Of a DNA stretch of 64,000 bases, positions 36,219-43,883 are shown piece by piece. The notes beneath the pieces are model-generated. The model was not told the DNA's origin and did not search any database. It worked only from the letters and a program-made list of their open reading frames with translations. The position numbers and the translations under genes are program-made. Each line of letters begins with the position of its first letter. Within the stretch, counting starts at the first letter, position 1. The stretch comes from Vreelandella hamiltonii (GTDB taxonomy: Bacteria > Pseudomonadota > Gammaproteobacteria > Pseudomonadales > Halomonadaceae). The stretch is from contig NZ_BMXN01000018.1 of the NCBI RefSeq assembly GCF_014651775.1, positions 1-64,000 on the forward strand, in the 5' to 3' direction.

Positions 36219-36971
36219 TCAGTGGGCGGTCCAGCCGCCGTCCACCATCAGCGCGCTGCCCGTGACCAGCGCAGCACCAGGCGATGCCAGAAACACCACG
36301 GGCCCCATCAGGTCCTCCAGCTGGCCCAGACGGCCCAACGGGATCTTGCCAATGACCTGCTCCTTGAAGCCGGGCTCGGCCAGGAACGGGCGCGTCATGG
36401 GCGTTTCCACGAAGGTGGGGCAGAGCGTATTCACCCGAATGCCCCGAGGGCCCAGCTCTACCGCCATGGCCTTGGTCATGCCTTCCACCGCAGCCTTGGA
36501 AGCGCAGTACAAGGTGCGGTTGGCGGCGCCCACGTGGCCCATTTGCGATGAGACATGGATGATGCTGCCGCCTGCGGGCATGTGGGCCACGACGGCCTGG
36601 GTGAGGAAATAGGTGGCCTTGACGTTGAGGTCCATGACCGCCGCATAGTCCTCCTGGCTCACCTCCTGCAGGGGCTTGGGTCGATTGGTGCCCGCGTTGT
36701 TCACCAGGATATCGAAGTGCCTGCCGGCAATGGCCCGTTGCAGGGCCGTGTGGTCGTTGATGTCCAGCGCGATACCTTCCGCCTGCCAGCCAGCGGCTTG
36801 CAGGCGGCCAACGGCCTCGTCAAGCGTGGCCGGGTTGCGGGCCACCAGCGTGACGCTGGCGCCCGCGTCGGCCAGCGCGCAGGCGCAGGCAAACCCGATG
36901 CCTTGGCTGGCGCCGGTGACCAGCGCCTGCATGCCGTCCAGCCTGAAGCCGGGGGCCTGGGGAAGGTTCAT
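36219..36971 (-). CDS. short-chain dehydrogenase/reductase
   Basis: A 250-residue classical SDR. The NAD(P) loop is [15 protein letters not shown], followed by [11 protein letters not shown]. The catalytic Ser is in VSSQMGHVG and the Tyr and Lys are in [11 protein letters not shown]. The C-terminus [13 protein letters not shown] is typical. Its ATG overlaps the stop of the HpsN-like gene by four bases, so the two enzymes are made together. In sulfopropanediol catabolism SDR enzymes (HpsO, HpsP) interconvert the stereoisomers of the HpsN substrate; that role would fit but is not proven. Confidence 0.85.
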   Translation of the reverse strand: MNLPQAPGFRLDGMQALVTGASQGIGFACACALADAGASVTLVARNPATLDEAVGRLQAAGWQAEGIALDINDHTALQRAIAGRHFDILVNNAGTNRPKPLQEVSQEDYAAVMDLNVKATYFLTQAVVAHMPAGGSIIHVSSQMGHVGAANRTLYCASKAAVEGMTKAMAVELGPRGIRVNTLCPTFVETPMTRPFLAEPGFKEQVIGKIPLGRLGQLEDLMGPVVFLASPGAALVTGSALMVDGGWTAH

Positions 36972-38278
36972 GCGTCCACCGCCGAGGCGTAGGGTACCTC
37001 CTGTTTGCCATAGCGGCGCACGCGCTCGTTGGCCTGTTCGGCGTGGCCTGCAAAGCCTTCCAGCATGCAGAGTCGTGAGCAGTAGCTGCCGATCTCAGCC
37101 GAGGCTTCATCGGTCAATACCCGCTGATAGGTGCAGGTCTTGAGGAACTTGCCCACCCACAGGCCGCCCGTGTAGCGCGCTGCCTTTTTGGTGGGCAGCG
37201 TGTGGTTGGTGCCAATCACCTTGTCCCCATAGGCGACGTTGGTGCGCGGGCCAAGGAACAGCGCGCCGTAGTTGGTCATATTCTCCAGGTAGAAATCCGG
37301 GTCTTCGGTCATGACCTGAACGTGCTCGTAAGCCATCTCGTTGGCGACTTGCAGCATTTCCTCGTGGGTGTCACAGACGATGATTTCTCCATGACTCTCC
37401 CAGGCCTGGCGCGCGATATCGGCGGTGGGCAGTTTCTGCAGCAGTTCCTCGATGGCCGCCAGGGTGTCCCGGGCCAGCGCTTCGGAATTGGTCAGCAGGG
37501 CGGCGGGGGAGGTCGGGCCATGCTCTGCCTGCCCCAGCAGGTCGGTGGCGCACAGCAAGCCGTCCACGCTCTCGTCGGCAATCACCAGCGTCTCGGTGGG
37601 GCCCGCGAACAGGTCGATGCCGACACGGCCATATAGCTGGCGCTTGGCCTCGGCGACGAACGCATTGCCAGGGCCCACCAGCATGTCCACTGGCGCGATG
37701 GAGTCGCTGCCGATGGCCATGGCGCCCACGGCCTGAACGCCGCCGAGTACCAGAATCTCATCCGCGCCTGCCAGGTGCATGGCTGCCACGATGGCGGGGT
37801 GGGGCTTGCCCTTGTAGGGCGGCGCCGCCGCGATGACGCGTTTCACCCCGGCGACCTTGGCCGTCAGGACGCTCATGTGGGCAGACGCCACCATAGGGTA
37901 GGAACCCCCGGGGATATAGCAGCCCACTGCGTTCATCGGCAGATGTTTGTGGCCAAGGATGACGCCGGGGCGGGTTTCGATCTCGACCGGCTGCATGGAG
38001 GCCAGCTGCGCCTCGGCAAAGCGACGTATCTGGGCTTGGGCAAAGCGGATGTCGTCCAGATCACGCTCGGACACTTCGCTCATGGCCTGAGCAATCTCGG
38101 CTTCGCTCAAACGGAAGTTTTCCGGTGACCAGCCATCGAACTTTTCCGACAGCTCGCGAATGGCGGCATCGCCTCGGGCCTGGATGTCGGCCAGCGTACG
38201 CTCGACGGTTTCGCGTACCTGGCGGTCCGCTTCGGCGCGGGTTTCGAGGGAGGCACCGGCTTTGAGGTGGCGAATCAT
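36968..38278 (-). CDS. HisD-family dehydrogenase, HpsN-like
   Basis: A 436-residue member of the histidinol dehydrogenase family, not the histidine enzyme by context. Zinc ligands are conserved: Gln and His in [12 protein letters not shown], Asp in [14 protein letters not shown] and the late His in EGFAGHAEQ. The catalytic Glu-His is in AYEHVQV. Relatives such as HpsN oxidise (R)-2,3-dihydroxypropane-1-sulfonate to sulfolactate in two NAD steps. Next to an SDR, a TRAP transporter and a LacI regulator, a catabolic role is likely. No sulfo-lyase (SuyAB) is present in the window. AGGAG precedes the ATG. Confidence 0.8.
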   Translation of the reverse strand: MIRHLKAGASLETRAEADRQVRETVERTLADIQARGDAAIRELSEKFDGWSPENFRLSEAEIAQAMSEVSERDLDDIRFAQAQIRRFAEAQLASMQPVEIETRPGVILGHKHLPMNAVGCYIPGGSYPMVASAHMSVLTAKVAGVKRVIAAAPPYKGKPHPAIVAAMHLAGADEILVLGGVQAVGAMAIGSDSIAPVDMLVGPGNAFVAEAKRQLYGRVGIDLFAGPTETLVIADESVDGLLCATDLLGQAEHGPTSPAALLTNSEALARDTLAAIEELLQKLPTADIARQAWESHGEIIVCDTHEEMLQVANEMAYEHVQVMTEDPDFYLENMTNYGALFLGPRTNVAYGDKVIGTNHTLPTKKAARYTGGLWVGKFLKTCTYQRVLTDEASAEIGSYCSRLCMLEGFAGHAEQANERVRRYGKQEVPYASAVDA

Positions 38279-38360
38279 GACGCTCTCCTGAAAGGATTGT
38301 TATTGGGTAGAGTCAGCTGGGTAGGGTCAGCATGATGGAGCAGAATAAGGCTAGGGCCTG

Positions 38361-38376
38361 TTGCATACGAATGCAA
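38361..38376. promoter_or_regulatory. LacI-type operator candidate
   Basis: TTGCATACGAATGCAA is a palindrome with arms TTGCAT and ATGCAA and a CG in its four-base centre, the geometry of LacI-family operators. It lies in the divergent region between the HpsN-like gene and the 3-hydroxyacyl-CoA-dehydrogenase-like gene, one kilobase from a LacI-family gene. Confidence 0.55.
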
Positions 38377-38394
38377 ACACTTTTGGAGCATGCT

Positions 38395-38496
38395 ATGTTG
38401 AACCGGATGCTGGTCTTGCAGGCCTTATTTGAATTGCGCCTGCCAGGGCGGGTCGCGCCATGGATTCAGCAGGGCAAGAACAATAAAATCACATGA
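38395..38496 (+). CDS. possible 33-residue upstream ORF
   Basis: ATG with GGAG six bases upstream opens a 33-codon frame (MLNRMLVLQALFELRLPGRV, then a basic end). Its TGA overlaps the ribosome binding site of the next gene. It could be a leader peptide coupling translation to the dehydrogenase, or chance. No family recognised. Confidence 0.3.
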   Translation: MLNRMLVLQALFELRLPGRVAPWIQQGKNNKIT

Positions 38497-38507
38497 GGTG
38501 AGTGGCC

Positions 38508-39437
38508 ATGAGTACACAGGTAGCCGTCATTGGCGCGGGATTGATTGGGCGTGGGTGGGCGATCGTCTTTGCCCGAGCGGGCGTCACGGTAAGGCTTCAT
38601 GACGTGGATGAGCAGCAGCTGACGCTGGCCAAGGGGCTCGTGATGGCGTCGCTGTTCGACCTGCAGGACGCCGGATTGATCGACCAGCCGGAGGTCATCG
38701 CGGCGCGTATCCACTACTGCGCTGACCTTGCCAGCGCCGTGGCGGACGTCGAGTACGTGCAGGAGTGCGGGCCGGAGAACGTGGCCCTGAAGCAAGCGCT
38801 GTACAGCCAGCTGGAAAGCGTCGTGACGCCTGACACGATCCTGGCCAGCTCCACGTCAGGTATCGTGGCGTCGCAGTTTGCGGGCCACTTGCAGCATCCG
38901 CAGCGTTGTCTGGTGGCGCACCCCGTCAACCCGCCGTATCTGGTGCCGCTGGTGGAAGTCGCACCCTCGGAGCAGACCCATGCAGCGGTGGTCGAGCGTA
39001 CCCTGGTGTTGATGCAGGAAGTGGGGCAGGCGCCTATTCTGGTCAAGCGTGAGGTGCAGGGGTTCATTCTCAATCGGCTGCAGGGCGCATTGCTCAACGA
39101 AGCGCTGCGCCTCTTCCGTGATGGCTATGTGTCCGCCGAGGACCTGGATAAAACGGTTAAACACGGGCTGGGCCTGCGCTGGTCGTTCATGGGGCCTTTC
39201 GAGACCATCGACCTGAACGCCCCAGCCGGTGTCGTGGACTACGCCGGGCGCTATGGCCCGCTCTACCGTGACGTGGATACCCAGCGCAGCGCGGCCAACC
39301 CTTGGGAGCCCGAAACACTCGAACGCCTGGCGCAGGAGCGTCGCGAGATATTGTCGGAAGCACAGCTGGCCGAACGCCAGGCCTGGCGTGACCGCCGCCT
39401 GATGGCGCTGATGGCCCATCAGCGTCAACACGCCTAG
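38508..39437 (+). CDS. 3-hydroxyacyl-CoA dehydrogenase-like (lambda-crystallin type)
   Basis: A 309-residue NAD-dependent dehydrogenase. The N-terminal Rossmann loop is VAVIGAGLIGRGWAIVFARAG, followed by SSTSGIVASQF. The catalytic His is in LVAHPVNPPYLVPLVEV, and NRLQGALLNEALRLF follows. The family includes L-gulonate 3-dehydrogenase and carnitine dehydrogenase, which oxidise beta-hydroxy acids without CoA. A GAGGTG site sets the start at 38508. The gene is divergent from the HpsN-like operon and is followed by a LacI regulator 42 bases on. It probably oxidises an acid intermediate of the same pathway. Confidence 0.82.
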   Translation: MSTQVAVIGAGLIGRGWAIVFARAGVTVRLHDVDEQQLTLAKGLVMASLFDLQDAGLIDQPEVIAARIHYCADLASAVADVEYVQECGPENVALKQALYSQLESVVTPDTILASSTSGIVASQFAGHLQHPQRCLVAHPVNPPYLVPLVEVAPSEQTHAAVVERTLVLMQEVGQAPILVKREVQGFILNRLQGALLNEALRLFRDGYVSAEDLDKTVKHGLGLRWSFMGPFETIDLNAPAGVVDYAGRYGPLYRDVDTQRSAANPWEPETLERLAQERREILSEAQLAERQAWRDRRLMALMAHQRQHA

Positions 39438-39479
39438 CGCGGCGGGTGCCGGGGCCTTGCGACCAACCAGAGGATGAGC

Positions 39480-40508
39480 ATGAAAAAACGGCCCGTGACG
39501 TCACGGCAAGTGGCAGAACTGGCGGGGGTGTCGCAGTCGGCGGTCAGTCGCTGCTTCTCTCCCCACGCCAGCATTGCCCCCCAGACCCGGGAAAAGGTAT
39601 TGGCGGCGGCCCAGCAGTTGGGCTACCGCCCCAATGCCATCGCCCGCTCCTTGATTACGCGCTCGTCGCGCACCATCGCGGTCGTCATGACCCAGCTGGA
39701 CAACCCGTTCTACGCCCAGATGCTGGAGTATGCCGCGCGGCGGTTTCAGCAGCATGGCTATCACCTGCTGCTGTTCATGAGCAGCAACGAGCAGCAGACG
39801 GCGGGCGTCATGGCGGACATTCTGCAGAGCCAGGCAGACGGCATTCTGATGCTGGCGGCGACGCTTTCCTCTTCGCTGGCCAGCGAGTGTCTCGCTCGTG
39901 GGATTCCGGTGGTGTTGATCAACCGTACGGTGGCTTTCGAGGGGGTCAGCCAGGTCGCCAGCGATAACTACCGTGGAGGCTATTGGGTGGGTGAGTTTCT
40001 GGTCTCTGGCGGTTATCGGCGCATCGCGCTGGTGGCCGGGCTTGCCGACTCTTCTACCAGTCGCCAGCGGCGTGATGGCTTCATGGCGGCGCTGGCGGCG
40101 CAGGGTGTCAGCTGTTGGGGCGAGGCATGCGGTGACTATGACTTCGCGACAGCCCAGGCGGCGACCCGCAAGCTGTTCGAGGCGGCGCCCTACCCGGATG
40201 CAGTCTTTGCTGCCAATGATCATATGGCCATTGCGGTGATCGATACGCTCAGCGGCGAGCTGGGGCTGCGCGTGCCTGAGGACGTGGCGGTGGTGGGGTT
40301 CGACGATATCCCCATGGCGGCCTGGCCGAGCTATCGGCTCACCACGGTTCAACAGCCGGTCGAGCCCATGGTGGACGAGGCGGTGGCTCTGCTGCTGGCG
40401 CAAATCGCCAGTGGGCAGGTCGCGGGGGAGCGGAAAGTATTGCCGGTGACGCCCATCGTAAGGGCCAGCGCCCCGGCAACGGGGCGTGGTGTTGCGTCAT
40501 CTTCATGA
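39480..40508 (+). CDS. LacI family transcriptional regulator
   Basis: A 342-residue regulator. The N-terminal HTH VTSRQVAELAGVSQSAVSR is followed by the hinge helix region RPNAIARSLITRSS, then a periplasmic-binding-protein-like effector domain with VVGFDDIPMAAWP. AGAGG lies six bases before the ATG at 39480; an ATG two codons earlier has no room for a site. It follows the dehydrogenase closely and converges on the TRAP genes. It is the likely controller of the catabolic island through the palindrome at 38361. Confidence 0.9.
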   Translation: MKKRPVTSRQVAELAGVSQSAVSRCFSPHASIAPQTREKVLAAAQQLGYRPNAIARSLITRSSRTIAVVMTQLDNPFYAQMLEYAARRFQQHGYHLLLFMSSNEQQTAGVMADILQSQADGILMLAATLSSSLASECLARGIPVVLINRTVAFEGVSQVASDNYRGGYWVGEFLVSGGYRRIALVAGLADSSTSRQRRDGFMAALAAQGVSCWGEACGDYDFATAQAATRKLFEAAPYPDAVFAANDHMAIAVIDTLSGELGLRVPEDVAVVGFDDIPMAAWPSYRLTTVQQPVEPMVDEAVALLLAQIASGQVAGERKVLPVTPIVRASAPATGRGVASSS

Positions 40509-40513
40509 AGTTT

Positions 40514-40536
40514 GCCGCCTTGCCCGGCAAGGCGGC
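40514..40536. terminator. hairpin between converging lacI and dctM genes
   Basis: GCCGCCTTGCC pairs with GGCAAGGCGGC almost perfectly. It has no T tract on either strand, so its action as a terminator is uncertain. Confidence 0.5.
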
Positions 40537-40553
40537 AACGCGAGGGCGTCAGT

Positions 40554-41885
40554 TTAGCCCAGCAGCATGCGTGGCAGGCCGGTGACCAGCCATGGGAAGA
40601 ACGACATCAATACGCACGCCAGCAGGATCAGCGCCACGAAGGGAACGACCGCTTTGTAAAGGTCGACGATCTCTACCCCAGGCGGTGAAACCCCTTTCAG
40701 ATAGAAGAGCGCATAGCCAAACGGTGGCGTGAGGAAGGAGGTTTGCAGCACTACGGCCACCATCACCACGAACCACAGTGGATCGACGCCCATTTGCTGA
40801 ACGATGGGCAGCATGATCGGGAAGCTGAGCAGGACGATGCCCGTCCAGTCCAGGAACATGCCCAGAACGAACACCAGAAACAGCATCATGATCAACGCGC
40901 CGGTGGTGCCGCCCGGCATGGCCAGCAGCAGGTCCTGAATCACCTGCATGCCGCCGCCCCGTGAGAACACCCCGGTGAAGGCCGTCGCGCCCACCAGCAC
41001 CAGCATGACCATGGTAGTGGTCTTGCCTGCTTCCAGCAGCGTCTTGAAGCAGGTGGAGACCCGGCGATCACCAAAGATCAAAAACAGGATAAAGGCAATG
41101 AACACGCCGATGGCCGAGGCCTCGGTAGCGGTGGCCACGCCGGTGAAGAGCGCGCCGAGTACCCCGAGGATCAGCGACATGGGCGGCACCACGTACTTGC
41201 CCAGCATGATCAGCAGTTGCCGAGTGCTGACTTCCGCACGCTCTTCCTTGGGTACCGGAGGGCCATAGGAGGGCTTGAAGTAGCAGATCAGCAGTACGTA
41301 GAGCGCGTACATCACCCCCAGCATCAGGCCGGGAATCATCGCCCCTGCAAACAGAGCGCCTACCGATACCGGCGAGTAGCTGGCCATCAGGATCAGCATG
41401 ATGCTGGGTGGAATCAGGATGCCCAGACAGCCGCTGGCCATGATGACCCCGGTGCTCAGCTCCTTGTTGTAGCCATACTTGAGCATCGGCACCAGCGCAA
41501 TCATGCCCATGACGGCAATGGAGGCGCCCACGATACCGGTGGTGGCGGCCAGCAGGACAGAGACGATGACCACGGTCAGCGCCAGCCCGCCCCGCAGGTT
41601 GGCCAGCAGCAGGCGCATGGCATCGAACATCTTTTCGGTGACCCCGGAATCGTTGAGAAACCGTGCCATCAGGACGAACAGCGGTATGGCAACCAGCACG
41701 TAGTTGTCCATGGCGTTGCCGAAGATGTTGTTGATCAGGGTGCCCAGCACTCGCTCGCCAGGGCCGAGAAAAGCGCCGATGACGGCGACGCCGCCGAGCA
41801 CGAAGGCCAGCGGATGACCCATGAACAGGCCGATCAGCAGCCCGCCAAACATCACCAGCGCCAGCAGTTCAGGACTCAGGTTCAT
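40554..41885 (-). CDS. dctM: TRAP transporter large permease DctM
   Basis: A 443-residue inner-membrane protein with about twelve hydrophobic segments, the sodium-coupled channel subunit of a tripartite ATP-independent periplasmic transporter. Family landmarks are GHPLAFVLGGVAVIGAFLG, ASGCLGILIPPSIMLILMA and a conserved end FFPWLVTGLPRMLLG. It overlaps dctQ by four bases. It belongs to the dctPQM unit that should import the substrate of the adjacent dehydrogenases. Confidence 0.92.
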   Translation of the reverse strand: MNLSPELLALVMFGGLLIGLFMGHPLAFVLGGVAVIGAFLGPGERVLGTLINNIFGNAMDNYVLVAIPLFVLMARFLNDSGVTEKMFDAMRLLLANLRGGLALTVVIVSVLLAATTGIVGASIAVMGMIALVPMLKYGYNKELSTGVIMASGCLGILIPPSIMLILMASYSPVSVGALFAGAMIPGLMLGVMYALYVLLICYFKPSYGPPVPKEERAEVSTRQLLIMLGKYVVPPMSLILGVLGALFTGVATATEASAIGVFIAFILFLIFGDRRVSTCFKTLLEAGKTTTMVMLVLVGATAFTGVFSRGGGMQVIQDLLLAMPGGTTGALIMMLFLVFVLGMFLDWTGIVLLSFPIMLPIVQQMGVDPLWFVVMVAVVLQTSFLTPPFGYALFYLKGVSPPGVEIVDLYKAVVPFVALILLACVLMSFFPWLVTGLPRMLLG

Positions 41886-42385
41886 GCTGATTTCTCCTCG
41901 CGCAACTGCATGATGGCCCGCAGTACGATGGCAATGGCCTGCAGCAGGATGAGGGCAGCCGCCACCACGATAACGCCTTTGATCGGGTAGACGGGAATCG
42001 ACACCATGCCGTAGGTGGTTTCACCCCGGGTATAGGAGCGTTCGAAGAAGCGCCAGCCGTAGGTCAGCAGCATCCAGATGAAGGGAACGAAGAAAATCAC
42101 GTAGGCCACGACTTCGATCAGGGCCTGACGCTTGCGTGACAGCAAACGTTTCAACACGTCGACCTCGACATGGGCGTGGTGGCGCAAGCCGTAGGCAGCC
42201 ATCAGCATGAAGTGGGCACCAAACAGCATCTTGGTAACATCGAACGCCCAGTTGCTGGGGCGGCCGAAGAAAAAGCGTGACGCAATGTCGTACAGGACGA
42301 TGAGGGTAATGATGGCAATCAATGGCGCGATCAATCGCCCAAACAGCTCATTGATTGCATCGATCGCCTTGGCAATCGCATTCAT
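41882..42385 (-). CDS. dctQ: TRAP transporter small permease DctQ
   Basis: A 167-residue protein with four transmembrane segments. The typical motif FFFGRPSNWAFDVTKMLFG follows the first segment, and YGLRHHAHVEVDVL precedes the third. It joins DctM in the membrane. A GGAG site is on the minus strand. It lies 63 bases after dctP, across a strong hairpin. Confidence 0.9.
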   Translation of the reverse strand: MNAIAKAIDAINELFGRLIAPLIAIITLIVLYDIASRFFFGRPSNWAFDVTKMLFGAHFMLMAAYGLRHHAHVEVDVLKRLLSRKRQALIEVVAYVIFFVPFIWMLLTYGWRFFERSYTRGETTYGMVSIPVYPIKGVIVVAAALILLQAIAIVLRAIMQLREEKSA

Positions 42386-42413
42386 GGAAGATCTCCGCGG
42401 TCAGCACACAAAA

Positions 42414-42436
42414 CCGCCCCGGGCAGCCCGGGGCGG
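42414..42436 (-). terminator. intercistronic hairpin between dctP and dctQ
   Basis: CCGCCCCGGG and CCCGGGGCGG form a perfect ten-base stem around CAG, followed on the minus strand by TTTTG. It probably terminates part of the transcription so that the binding protein is made in excess over the permeases. Confidence 0.65.
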
Positions 42437-42448
42437 TGCAGAAACGCC

Positions 42449-43552
42449 TTACAGGCAGGCTTCGATCTCTTCCAGTGAGGGCAGGTTATCCATAGTGCGG
42501 CTCATGTTGAAAGGAGCCGAGATGTCACGCCATTTGGCGTAGTCTTCCAGGTAGGTCACCATGGAGTGGTAGACCTTGGCGTGGTCGCTGTTTTCACAGG
42601 CGCCGCGCACGATGACCTCGTTGGTGATCTCCTGAATACGGGCCAGGTCTTCGTCAGAGAACTGGTTGATGGTGATGCCCGCATCGATGAACCTTTGGGT
42701 GGCCTCGGTGGACTCACGCTCGGACCAGGCCAGTGACCAGGCCATGGTGGCGTCGGCGGCGATACGCAGCTTCTGCTGGGTCTCTTCCGACAGCGCGTTC
42801 CAGGCGTCGAGGTTGATCATGACACCGAAGACGCTGGCGGACTGGTGCCAGCCAGGCGTGGCCCAGTAGTCGGCTACTTCGGCAAAGCCTGCGTTGTAAT
42901 CCACGCCGGGGGTCGCGAATTCACCGGCATCGATCACACCACGCTCGATGGCCTGATAGACTTCGCCACCGGCCAGGGTTACCTGAGAGCCACCCAGGGC
43001 TTCCAGCACGCGGCCCTGGTCTCGGCCCGAGAGACGCAGACGCTTGCCTTCCAGGTCGGCAATGCTTTCGATGGGCGTACGGCCCATGAAGCCGGACTCG
43101 TTGTTGAGCGCGGCATAGGGCAGGTACATCATGTTGTACTGGCCGTAAATCTCTTCGTACAGTTCACGGCCGCCCCACTGCTGAATCCAGTTGATGTAGT
43201 CAACGGCGTTGAACAGGCTGGTGGTGGTGGCCAGCGGCGAGAACGCGGGGTTCAAGCCTGCCCAATAGCCTGGCCAGTCACCGGCGGCTTCGATACTGCC
43301 GGTTTCGGTGGCATCGAACACTTCCGTGCCGGGCATCAGCGTACCGCCCGCGCGGAAGTTGATCTGTACTTCGTCTCCCGCCAGCTGGTTGACCAGCTCG
43401 GCCCAGTGCTGATCGAGCTTGATCAGGTCGAGGTTTTCGGGCCAGGTGGAGGTCATGGTCCACTGCTCTTGTGCTTGAGCAGTCGTGGTGAGAGCGGCAA
43501 ATGCGACACCAGCAGCAAGGCTGGTCAAGGAAAATTTTGTAGTCTTTTTCAT
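42449..43552 (-). CDS. dctP: TRAP transporter substrate-binding protein DctP
   Basis: A 367-residue periplasmic protein. A signal peptide ends near TTTAQAQEQW. The body has the DctP/TakP features MTSTWPENLDLIKLDQHWAE, FRAGGTLMPGTEVFDATETG and the ligand Arg region GKRLRLSGRDQGRVLEALGG. This subgroup, often named mannitol/chloroaromatic in annotations, binds carboxylates such as keto acids; the ligand here is unknown. The start has AGGA about 8 bases upstream. It is the first gene of dctPQM. Confidence 0.9.
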   Translation of the reverse strand: MKKTTKFSLTSLAAGVAFAALTTTAQAQEQWTMTSTWPENLDLIKLDQHWAELVNQLAGDEVQINFRAGGTLMPGTEVFDATETGSIEAAGDWPGYWAGLNPAFSPLATTTSLFNAVDYINWIQQWGGRELYEEIYGQYNMMYLPYAALNNESGFMGRTPIESIADLEGKRLRLSGRDQGRVLEALGGSQVTLAGGEVYQAIERGVIDAGEFATPGVDYNAGFAEVADYWATPGWHQSASVFGVMINLDAWNALSEETQQKLRIAADATMAWSLAWSERESTEATQRFIDAGITINQFSDEDLARIQEITNEVIVRGACENSDHAKVYHSMVTYLEDYAKWRDISAPFNMSRTMDNLPSLEEIEACL

Positions 43553-43883
43553 TATCAATTTCCTGGTACTTTGGCGGTTGGCGTTATTAGTGTTGATTAC
43601 CTGAAAGCAGGAAAGCACAGCGAGCAGGGCTGACGTTTACGTAAAGTAAAAGCGACCAAGGCTGTACCGCTAAGCTAGCACACTCCCCCCGCTGCGGCGC
43701 AATATCAGAGTTTGCAGGAAGTTAACGCACGCCATGAAACATCGATTGATGTAAAAGTTGTTTAAAAACATTTGGTTGTATCATTATTTAAACGGTTGGG
43801 TAGGTCTGGATGGCGCGTTGAAGCGTTGAAAATGTGTGCCTTGTTGTACCAAAGTTGTAAGCAATCGACCCTTGAGGAGCGTG
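43553..43883. other. divergent region between dctP and tmcA
   Basis: About 330 noncoding bases. TTTACGTAAA at 43636-43645 is a CG-centred palindrome that may bind a LacI-type protein. A GTTTAAA/TTTAAAC inverted pair with a 20-base gap lies at 43760-43793. The right half is AT-rich and should hold the tmcA promoter. No gene is visible. Confidence 0.5.

Noticed and set aside
36968-38278. Histidine-pathway hisD
   Set aside because: The his genes are elsewhere in the window, the neighbours are catabolic and transport genes, and the sequence looks like the HpsN branch.
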